Positions 54,955 through 64,000 of a DNA stretch of 64,000 nucleotides are shown here, one piece after another. Location: the NCBI GenBank assembly GCA_013176395.1, contig JABMLP010000011.1, positions 620,001 to 684,000 of the forward strand, written 5' to 3'. The notes beneath the pieces were generated by a model that was given only the letters and a program-made list of their open reading frames with translations, had not been told where the DNA came from and searched no databases. The DNA comes from Venturia oleaginea (lineage: Eukaryota; Ascomycota; Dothideomycetes; Venturiales; Venturiaceae). The first letter of the stretch is position 1; each line of letters starts with the position of its first letter. A program made the position numbers and the translations under genes.

Positions 54955-56600
54955 AAGAGGGTCTATGGATTTTGTGTGAGGATTGGCTTTAGGCTCTTTG
55001 GTGGAGACTGATGGTTTGATACCTGCAGACATCATGTCTCCGCAAATCAGCCGAGGTCGAAGGCCGTGGCTATCTCTTCTTCGTCGCTTTCGGCTGCTAT
55101 TAGTACACTTTATCTCCGTTTGAACCTGCTCTTCTTTATCGAATTCGATCATCAGGTATGTATATCGTCTCCGAAAGTTTTTTCTATACCCTCTGTTTCT
55201 CTTTTCGTGCACAGTTTCTCCGATGTACATTAAATAGCAGCCTTTCCGATACAAACTCTTTTCAACCATTCAGGGCCATCAAGAGAGGGACGCATATTTT
55301 TCAATGTATAAAAAGTACAGTAGAGTTTTTCGCTTCTAGTTCAACAGCGATTACTGCAAGATAGTAGCCATGCTCGGCGCGGTAGATAGCTTCTCTGTAT
55401 TACCTTATGATTTTCGTTTAGCAATGATGTCTAGAGACTCTACTTTCGATGGTTGTTTTAATCGGTATATACGGCCATCCTCACGCATATACTTGTAGTA
55501 ATGGTGATGAGCGGCATCATCACATTGGTAAATGAAGTAGTGGAGAAATTTTCCCATTTAATCTCTCCAGCGGGCGTTTCTTTTATTCTCGGTTACTAGA
55601 CTGATATGGACAGAGACACATGCCCAAGCATGCTTACTTTACTCGGCTTTCCGTTGCTGACGATTGACCTTACGAAAAGAAATACAGGTCTTACTTATAC
55701 CTTTCCATCCAGTCAGAAGAGTAGTCACGAGACTTTTTGCTTCCGTTTCGGGGGTCGCTACCTTTCTGAGCCGAGTTTCAGCGTCGTCGAGCAATGGAAT
55801 TATTTATAAAATCCGATTCCTGGATTTTGAAGAATAAAAATGTGACCCGTTTATGGTTCTGTTGTCGCCCTTGGAGACTGATATATTCATGGTCGTTATG
55901 AGCCGGATAATCGTGTGAGACAGGGAGATTAAGTAGTAGACCGAGGTTTCCGAGAGAACGGTCATGATGGAGGGTGATTATTGTCAATGTAATAATAATC
56001 TGAAAATAAGTATTTATTACTCAAAGTACGCCGACGTACCGGAGGCTACGCATAGATAATCGAATAAAAGGAAAACTCGCGCACGGCCACAGTATACAGA
56101 ACATTATGAACAGCACAATAAATACGGTTCTCAACCTTTCATGGCATGCAGTCACGTCGAATAGAGCAATGCTTCTCTATTCCTGTCCAAATTTACCGGG
56201 CGTTTTCTTTCAACGCAGTGGTAAGACTCGCTGTCCATGATGAGAGTAGTCTTCATTGTTTTCTGGTGAGCTTTATAATCTCCGACGCAAAAGCTTCATC
56301 AAATAACCTTAGTCGCTACAGTAACAATTCCGGCTATAGTTCTTCATCTGCTCTTCGATGGACCTCTCCAAATTCCACTTTGGATATTTTTATACCCTGG
56401 ATTATTGACCCTGCCCGGATTCTCCACTTTCTACAACTGAAAGTGTTCTGGTCTAGGATACCCGAGAAAATGGAACAGGATATAAGGACACCATTTCAAG
56501 CTCTTCCTCTATTTTTCCACAGTATGTTCCAAGACGGTCGACCTCATACATGGGCCTCACTGAATTTAGTCTCTTGTATCGTTATCCTCAGACTATGAAA
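54955..56600. other. Gene-poor stretch with TATA/hairpin layout (cluster 4)
   Basis: A minus-strand TATA-like GGTATAAG lies at 55694-55702, and about 180 bp downstream is a perfect 7-bp hairpin (GTGATGA..TCATCAC, 55504-55523). A second box (GGTATAAAAA, 56388-56398) has only a weak CATGATGA partner near 56236. The 150-residue plus frame at 56146-56598 runs antisense through it and has no domain; I treat it as a chance ORF. Confidence 0.4.
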
Positions 56601-57054
56601 TACTTATTTCTTAACTGATTGTTAACTCCAGGTTCGAGAAAGAAAGATGCTAGTAAGAGTAATAATAGCCGACGGACATCTTCATCAATGATTGATAGTT
56701 CCCCACATCATCGCCTTGACTTCGAATTAAATTTCCGCTCGGAAAGAGCCGGCTTGTTCGTCTGAGCCAAAGGATTTTAATACCTAACCTAGAATGTCGA
56801 TCTTGTCCTTATCGTTACGAGACGAGGCACTACGGCCACCTGGCGTGAACCTATTTAAAGGTTTCTTGAGGGCAAGGGAGAACCGGGCGATACTACCACA
56901 GTATACGCTGACATCCCCTGTACAGATCAATAATATGGCGTATTAGAACGGACGAACAATATTTATACTGGACCTCTCTCTGTACCCAATGCTAGATCGC
57001 AGTCAACAACTTCAGCTTCAAATTCAACTCCAACCATCTACACCTCCGAACTCA

Positions 57055-57150
57055 AAAAACAAGCAAAGAGTCCGACCACATAACTCAAACAACAAGTAAA
57101 GAGTCCGGCCCATAACTCAATCAACAAGTAAAGAGTCCAATCCCAAAATC
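57055..57150 (+). repeat. Three-copy tandem repeat of about 32 bp
   Basis: AACAAGTAAAGAGTCCGGCC and variants recur three times, each with a CATAACTCAA spacer in the first two copies. It lies immediately upstream of the secreted-protein relic. Confidence 0.8.
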
Positions 57151-57177
57151 TCGATCTCGCTCATAAAATCTTTCACA

Positions 57178-57507
57178 GTGAAACTCCTAACTACAACTTT
57201 AACCGCTCTGGCACTCTTCGCCCTACCTTCCCACGCTGACCCGGTGAGTTGGGACTGCGTTCCACACTCCTACACAGACTACGACGCGGCATAAGAGCAA
57301 TCCTTCAAAGACTTCAAATTGAGAAACTGTCGTTTGGGTGGAGGCTACTGGTCCTATGCGCCTCCGACCTTTTGCCGCGTCACCGGTGGCGATCAATACT
57401 ACCCCCCTGCATTTTTCCACAAAAAATATCATCCGACTCTATCTGCGTCGGGGAAGCCGGAACATAAGATACGCGTGGTCTATTTTTGTTCTTTTCCGGG
57501 GCATTAG
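57178..57507 (+). pseudogene. Small secreted cysteine-containing protein, broken
   Basis: One frame of 110 codons encodes a classical signal peptide (KLLTTTLTALALFALPSHA) followed by a short mature part with four cysteines (WDC, LRNC, TFC, YFC) and aromatic-rich blocks (GGYWSYAPPTFCR, GGDQYYPPAFFHKKYHP). Two lesions break it: the first codon is GTG where an ATG is expected, and TAA stands at 57292-57294. All else stays in frame to the TAG at 57505. Alternatively an upstream exon could provide a split start, since CACAG precedes TGAAA. Small secreted cysteine proteins in fungi are often effectors or surface proteins; no family was recognised. Confidence 0.6.
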
Positions 57508-57927
57508 GGGTAGGGGGGGGGAGGTGGAAGATGGAAATATTGGGATTGTGTTGTGTCTTGTAGATGGGATTTAGCCTGCGCGTCCTCTGTGCAGTTCATA
57601 ATTAAGCTTACCACCATTATTCTATGAAAGGCAACATAATTAATTCAATGCTCTTCCCGATTTGCTGTCTCGTGCTTAGTCTCTAGGAGTGAGCTGGGTC
57701 GTGGTGTTCGGGTATTTGTGTGAGATGGATGAACGCGAACGGTTTGACGCGGGGCTCGGATCGCGGACGAAGAATATTTTGTAAGAAACGTCTGAAGTAA
57801 TATAGAGAGGTAGATCCTTTGATGAAGTGATATAGTGGTGCAGTGCAACAAGTCCACCTGCAATCGATAGAACACTTTCTTTTTTGTTGAAGCAAGAGCA
57901 CTTCCATGACAAACATCGCGAGCTCAA

Positions 57928-58055
57928 CCATTCACCACTTATCCCTCCTTCTGAGCCCGTAACCCTCACCCACCCACTCACCACTTCTCCCTCCCATTGA
58001 GCTCGTAACCCTCACCCATTCACCATTTCTCCCTCCCAATGAGCTCATAACCACC
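57928..58055 (+). repeat. Three-copy repeat of about 44 bp before EDC3
   Basis: A unit containing CCATTCACCACTTCTCCCTC and GAGCTCGTAACCCTCAC repeats three times and ends in the start context CCACCATGG of EDC3, so the last copy forms the 5' leader. The CT-rich leader is expected for fungal mRNAs; the duplication is unusual. Confidence 0.85.
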
Positions 58056-60874
58056 ATGGCAGCATTCGTGGGCTTGACCGTCGCTGTCACCCTCAAGCAG
58101 GGCAGTGTCATCCAGGGTCTCGTAGCTTCAGTCGACCCCAATACCGCCTCTCTCGTGCTCCAGGATGGTAAGTGTCGTCTTTGATGTATTATTGATACCA
58201 CCACTGACCACTCTCCAGTCTACTTCCCGAACACTGGCCAGCATGTGGGCAACTGGACTGTGCTAGGGCACCAGATTGCCGACCTTCAGGTCCAAGACAA
58301 TTCACCTCCTCCGCCTCCCGCCCATCACGACCAGTACAACCACGGCCAACCACACTCCCTGCGTCCCTCCACAATCCCTACACTCCACGCCGATCCGTCA
58401 CACATCATCCCGAACATCCCCTCTCCACAGCCTCCAACAACTCCGACAGACACCCACGAAGATCCTGCCATACTCAGCTTTGGCCGCAGACCAACCCAAT
58501 TTGATGCTTTCCAGCAGCAACCACAAGAGGCACCTTCCACACCTGTGAAGATCGCGTCTAGTGACCTCGAACTCGAAGCAGGGAAGGCCCGCTCGCAATC
58601 CGTCAGATCCCGATCACCCTATCTTGGTACACCACGGGATTCAGGCAACAAGAGCAAGGCGCCTCCTCGAAGGAATGGAAAAGATGCTGCTGCTACGCTC
58701 AAAGCACCATTCTCGAATCTGGACATCAACAGCGCTGCCGAGCAAGAGCATCTTGATGTGGACGAATCAGATGAGCCCGCTGTCCGCGAAGAAAACATAC
58801 GCAGAGTCAGCATCAACAAAACACGGACAGGAAAACCTATGGAAGATGTGCCGGATCCACCACACGTGGCCGAATTGAAAGCGAGAAAGGCCAAACAAAA
58901 GACAAGACGAAATAAGGCAGCAGGAGCTCGGGCAGGGTTGGATCAAAATGATGGCGGGGGAGATTCGTCACTGGAGATCACACGGAAGGGCAACGCAGAT
59001 GGCAACTTCAGAGGTAAGGGCTGGAGACAGACGCCGATCCTTCAAGAGGCACAATCGACTATAAACCCGCGAAGATCGAATGCTGCACAATCAACCAGGG
59101 CGCCTTCTGGAAAGCTGACTCGAAGACAGCGCATGGAGCAGGAAGCGCAGAATGGATGGGCCACCGAGGACGCCGGAGACATTCAAGAGTTGCCCGAGTT
59201 CGACTTCGCCGAGAACCTATCTAAATTCGACAAGCGCTCGGTCTTTGATCAAATTAGGACTGAAGACACAACAGCTGACGAGGATCGACTAGTGAGCTTC
59301 AACCGAACCCCGGCTAGGCCTGGCACATATGGCGGAAAGAACTTGCATCCTACCGAGAACGTGCTCGAGAGCCCAAATACTGGCCCTCGCCGCACCAGCA
59401 CAGTACAAGATTCCGATACCGACGAGGCTTTCGACTTTGACAGCGGCCGAGCTAAAAAGAAGATTACTTCGAGGAATTCGAGCAAGCGTGCGCCCTTCCG
59501 CAACGGCAATGGAGTCGCGGATGACACCCTTGGTCACAAAGAACATTCACAGGCACTGCGTGGACGGCGCGGTAATGAAGGCTTAAGAGGTTCCATCTCT
59601 GCGAGTTCTCCAAACCCAGCTCGCTTCACTCCTCCGGAATCACCATCGATGTCCCAGACAATGCCAGGTAGGTTAATCGATTCTCTGTTTCGAAACCTAG
59701 TGCTTAACTCTCCTTCGATATCGATAAATTTTTGGCGATCCAGCGTTTTCAGCTTTCCAGAAATTTATCGATTTCGATCTTGTGCCTAGGGTTTTTATCG
59801 TGATTGGCATAGTTATTTGGATCAACTAACCCACGTGATGCTAGGTGCTCACTTTCGGATCGGGACGAATGGTCGCGCCTGTCCAACGATCATGCCAGCG
59901 GGCATGGCTGCCATTGAAGAAGTTGCAGAATCTGAATTTGGTCTTGGTCCAGAAATGATCACTGAAAGCGCTGGACGTGGCATTTCAGAAGTTGCCATGG
60001 CTACACTGGGAACTGCGTGTAGCAAGCGGGCTACTCGTGAGAATCTCCGTGCTGATTTGCGCCCTTGGGCCGTCATCTTTGCTGGAAACCATCGCGCTGG
60101 AGCTCGCGCATTGGCAGCGGCGCGACACCTTCGCGAGCGCAACATTAGAACTCTCACCTGCATCGTCGGCTTCGAGCGTCAAAACATCGAGCTGATTCCT
60201 GAGGTTCGACGCCAGGCTGAGATACTGGTAAAGATGGGCGGAATTGTGCGTGGCTGGCCAGATGTTCAAAATTACCTCAAATCGGAAGGCCCGCCTGAGG
60301 TCATCATCGATGCTTTCCTAGCACCCAGCAAGCCTTACGATGCTCTGGGAGATGAAGACTCGCGCGCTTTCCTCGAGTGCGTCGACTGGTCGAATAGAGG
60401 CCGAGGAGAGAAATCAGTCACACTGAGCATCGATATGCCCAGTGGGCTGAATGGCAGTACAGGTACGTTTACTACCACATTTCCTCCCACATTCAAAGCT
60501 CGGAATCCCCTCCATGAACGTTTTTTTCACCGATGTTATCAAGACCCACTCTAATTTACTTCACAGGCGAATCCTCCATACGAAACCCAGGTGGACAAGA
60601 GAACATTCATATCCATGCTGATCATGTCGTTTGTATTGGGGCGCCACGGATCGGGCTTTTGAGGGCCCTGCAAAGAGCGACCGTCATGGTCAATAGTGTT
60701 AAAAATGGATTTGCGGAGGCAGCAGAAAAGATTCTGGGCTGTCAGGTTTGGGTTATCGATGTGGGGGTTAATCGGGCTTGGAAGCAAAGTGGTATGGCCA
60801 ATAGTAAGGGTGTCAAATTCGGCAGCGATTGGGTTGTGCCACTGAAGTTGGCTGAGGGGTCCGCTGAGGAGTGA
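58056..60874 (+). CDS. EDC3: Enhancer of mRNA decapping 3 (Edc3)
   Basis: Four exons, 58056-58167, 58219-59667, 59845-60462 and 60567-60874, give 828 residues; all joints keep frame. Residues 1 to about 60 form an LSm domain (MAAFVGLTVAVTLKQGSVIQG, then VYFPNTGQHVGNWTV). A long disordered, Pro/Ser-rich linker follows. The FDF motif lies near residue 365 (EFDFAENLSKFDKRSVFDQIR). The C-terminal YjeF_N domain (about 540-820) reads MPAGMAAIEEVAESEFGLG, WAVIFAGNHRAGARALAAARHL and DMPSGLNGSTG. Edc3 stimulates the Dcp1/Dcp2 decapping enzyme, binds Dhh1 through FDF and dimerises by YjeF_N to build P-bodies in the cytoplasm. All domains are present and in normal order. Confidence 0.95.
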
Positions 60875-62323
60875 AAGTGTGCGAATAATGTGTGGCTTGG
60901 TTATGGGAATGGGTTTATGTTTTAGCGAGGCGTTAATGGCTATTTTTGGGACGCGGTCCTTTCAGCCCCTGGACGAGGATGGTGTACGATAAGGATATAT
61001 CGAGAGGAACGGATCAAAATGAGATGGAAAGGCAGATTGACAGGATATGGGACGAGAGGCTTCTCCGAAAAGAATAATGTGTTTCTCCATTTTTCACCTT
61101 TGCACTGCTCTTCTTCTCGCTCTTCTCATCTCTACATCATGTCGTCTTTTTTGTTTTGTTGTACCATGTCTATTTGTCAGCCTTAGCCGCAGGTTTAGGT
61201 TGGTGAGGAGGCCCTTTCTTCCCCCTCTCGCCAAGACGAAGGGCCGGCGAATTGTATGAACGGAAGACTTTCGACACATGTGCGATCACCACGAGGTGGA
61301 CCTTACCCTGATGCGAGTTTTCATGGTGGTGGATGTCCCTTTTCCGTCATGTTGTTTGGCTTTATTTTCTTCCTTGGTGTGGAAGGGGAGGGGCTCGGGA
61401 GCGAGTTTGACAAGCAGGCATGGTTGGGGATGTGGTGGTAGTTATGAGAGTATCAATTGCTTTCCGCGGTTGTTTGGATTCTACAAGGTGGTAAGGTGGG
61501 TGTGGGAAGATGTATTCGACGTCGACTCTTTCTCTATTGGGAGGCCGGGATTTTTTTTGGTGGGGTCTGTCTGGTTTTATACGTTTTTCCAATACTCCAT
61601 GGGCGTATTCGTGAAGTCTGATTTCAATGTATTTGGTGTTGATTTCTGTGGCTAATTAAGTCGCTCGGAAATAGCGGTTGGTTCGTGTTTTTTAAGATAA
61701 ACGGGAGGATGTTTGGAATTTTTGAAAATTAAATGGGTCTTGGATTGGCGTTTGGGAGTTGAACTAATTCGTAAAAAGGAATCTCGCTTTTTTCTCGTCG
61801 CTGGGTATAATACGGTTGCAGGCCCAAAGAAGGTTGGTTTCTTAGCGATCGATTAAATCCTTCTACCTATCCCAAACTTCTCCTTGCTACTAACGTAGGA
61901 TTACAATAAAGCCCTTCTTAGCTATAGATACAGAAAGATTAGGAGAATTAACTTGTAAAAGGCCGATAAGAAAAAACCTACCGGTTAATTGCCCAATCCA
62001 CACATGTATTCGTTTTCTTTGCAGCGACATATACGTAATTGCAAAGACATACAATCGGAATATCCGCATATAATGATACTAAGAACACGTATAAATGTAT
62101 GCAGCTGCAACGAATATGTGTCGCCGCAATTGCAAGGCCGTCGCTGCACAGAAACAGGGTTTTTTGAGGTTTTTGAGAGGGAAAGAGGAGAAAGGAGAAA
62201 CTAGCTGTTACAGATCACCTCAAGACCGAAGAGCAGGGACAGCGGGACTTACAGAGGATGGTCGGATAACAAGAAGTTGTTGTTAGGACTGATATGGAGT
62301 GGAATCCGTTGGGCGCACAAGAG
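60875..62323. other. Intergenic, no recognised gene
   Basis: T-rich plus-strand sequence with short frames. A minus-strand GTATAAAACC lies near 61574, with a possible GATGCGAGTTTTCATGG partner near 61310, but the spacing (about 260 bp) is longer than in the other clusters. Nothing coding is supported. Confidence 0.45.
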
Positions 62324-64000
62324 GGGACGCGCGATGGCCTCTAGAGGCCGGAGCGGCCACTGGCAGAGGCGGCCACAGCAGAGCAAGCACACGAATACAT
62401 GAGCAAGCTACACGAACGATGCGTCCACCAAAGACAACAGCAACCATCTAGTCACTATCTCCCGCGTAGTCCATCACCCCAGATGACACTGCAACGCCCC
62501 GAGTCGACGAGTCACCGCTAGAACGGCAATACCTTCAACATAACTCAAACACCAGACGCCCGGTGTGCAACAATCGGCACCACACACCACTGCAACGACT
62601 AGACAACCTCTCCCAACGTCTTGGCAAACCGTCCTGCTACAAGCTATTGCCCAGAGCCTTGAGCCTCTCCCCAAACTGTTGCCTCCCAGTTATGGCATTG
62701 GCAAGAGTAGGTGTGCGACACAGTAAGTAGTAAGGACGCATAGAAGGAGCCTATTGGCGGCAAATCCCCTCCCTACAAGCTAGCAGACGTAGCCTTGAGC
62801 CTCTCCCCAGACTGTTGCGTCCCAGTTATGGCATTGGCAAGAGTAGGAGCGCGATATAGCAAGCAGGGAGAGCGACTAGCAGCAGATAGGCTCCGACTAT
62901 AAAACGACAGGTCTACAACACAATCGGTGCGACACGATATGGCAGCTGCTAGAGAACCTCATCTACTATCGTCTCCGCAAACCGTCCTGCTGCAAGCTGA
63001 TGTCCAGAGCCTTGAGCCTCTTCCCAAACTGTTGCGTCCCAGTTATGGCATTGGCAAGAGTAGGTGCGCGACACAGTAAGCAGTAAGGACGTATAGAAGG
63101 AGCTTATTGGTGGCAAATCCCCTCCCTACAAGCTAGCAGACGTAGCCTTGAGCCTCTCCCCAGACTGTTGCGTCCCAGTTATGGCATTGGCAAGAGTAGG
63201 AGCGCGATATAGCAAGCAGGGAGAGCGACTAGCAGCAGATAGGCTCCGACTATAAAACGACAGGTCTACAACACAATCGGTGCGACACGATATGGCAGCT
63301 GCTAGAGAACCTCATCTACTATCGTCTTCGCAAACCGTCCTGCTGCAAGCTGATGTCCAGAGCCTTGAGCCTCTCCCCAAACTGTTGCCTCCCAGTTATG
63401 GCATTGGCAAGAGTAGGTGCGCGACACAGTAAGCAGTAAGGACGTATAGAAGGAGCTTATTGGTGGCAAATCCTCTCCCTACAAGCTAGCAGACGTAGCC
63501 TTGAGCCTCTCCCCAGACTGTTGCGTCCCAGTTATGGCATTGGCAAGAGTAGGAGCGCGATATAGCAAGCAGGGAGAGCGACTAGGAGCAGGTAGGCTCC
63601 GACTATAAGACGGCAGGTCTATAGCACGATCGGCGCCATACAATACGGCAGCTACCAGACAGCCTCGTCTACGGGCATGCTCGGAGTATCACACCCAAGC
63701 AGCGAAATCACGACGATGGTTACTATTGTCTTCAGCATCACACAACCAAATACACCGCCGCATAGGAATCTGGTGTAAGGCAACTTTCACAAGCAGAAAC
63801 ATACTTAGTGAACCCATTGGCCTTGAGGGATAAGGCGAAACAGAAAGACAAAGCTGAGCATTAGAGGGAGACTGTAGGTAGAAGGATAGCGAAACACGAG
63901 GCATTGCCTCTTGAGTCTACATAGCACAGATATACTAGCAGAGTGACCAGTATCTACAAGAGCTAGCGGGCATTTGGAGATACTGGTTAAGGGAGAAGAG
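62324..64000 (+). mobile_element. Retroposon-like repeat, copy 3 (runs off the window)
   Basis: Longest copy seen (at least 1,677 bp), plus sense. The anchor GCCTTGAGCC lies at 62656, 62792, 63009, 63145, 63362 and 63498, so spacing alternates 136, 217, 136, 217, 136 bp: a 353-bp higher-order unit repeated. The 3' domain with the 12-bp inverted repeat (one mismatch) starts at 63944. By comparison with copy 2, about 170 bp including the (ATCA)n tail should lie beyond the window. At its 5' edge, 62324-62369, is a 46-bp block also found in copy 1 but inverted relative to the element. No coding sequence recognised. Confidence 0.75.

Noticed and set aside
56146..56598. Plus-strand ORF of 150 residues
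   Set aside because: No motif, signal peptide or splice context; overlaps a minus-strand TATA/hairpin unit. Likely chance.

Overview
This window is nuclear DNA of a filamentous ascomycete (Pezizomycotina). Genes are split by short introns of about 45-80 bases with GT..AG ends and recognisable branch sites (CTAAC, CTAAT, CTGAC). Fungal marker genes are present: the MBF cell-cycle factor, an ANP1-type mannosyltransferase subunit, EDC3, complex I B18, a peptidase of family S28 and a fungal fucose-binding lectin. I cannot name the class or genus from sequence alone.\n\nLayout. 0-5 kb: a small ABM-fold gene, a LINE ORF1 relic and a frameshifted topoisomerase III gene. 5.6-11 kb: a transposon-rich block with a Gypsy integrase, LTR fragments, a retroposon-like repeat with target-site duplications, and two broken BTB genes. 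12-17 kb: an ANP1-type gene and a long uncharacterised gene, divergent across a 13-bp minisatellite. 17-21.6 kb: gene-poor. 21.7-26.6 kb: S28 peptidase, a second copy of the repeat, and an NmrA-like gene. 26.6-29.3 kb: gene-poor, holding an intron-containing tRNA-Glu. 29.3-31.4 kb: an 11-exon UNC93-like transporter. 31.4-36.8 kb: gene-poor. 36.9-39.7 kb: NDUFB7 and the MBF DNA-binding subunit, divergent from a 244-bp promoter with an MCB site and a large palindrome. 40-44.6 kb: gene-poor. 44.7-46.3 kb: a membrane-anchored lectin. 48-50.6 kb: a decayed desaturase and a frameshifted unknown gene. 50.9-51.2 kb: a 170-bp tandem duplication. 51.9-52.9 kb: a SidJ-like hydrolase. 52.9-55 kb: LTR debris and a broken cysteine-rich gene. 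57 kb: a broken small secreted protein gene. 58-60.9 kb: EDC3. 62.3 kb to the end: the third copy of the repeat.\n\nTwo things stand out. First, a dispersed repeat has three copies, different 5' ends, a (ATCA)n tail, 11- and 14-bp target-site duplications and an internal 353-bp higher-order tandem array. It behaves like a non-LTR retroposon but shows no clear coding sequence. Second, the gene-poor blocks at 17-20 kb, 32.7-36.4 kb, 41 kb and 55.5 kb share an unexplained layout. A minus-strand TATA-like box recurs roughly every 0.5-0.6 kb, and about 180-225 bp downstream lies a short hairpin or repeat built on GATGA/TCATC. Both calls were made by eye and need a motif scan.\n\nAt least five reading frames are broken (TOP3, two BTB genes, the desaturase, the unknown gene at 50 kb, the secreted protein and the cysteine-rich gene), while long multi-exon genes beside them are intact. 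This favours real decay over general sequencing error, but single indels should be checked against reads.
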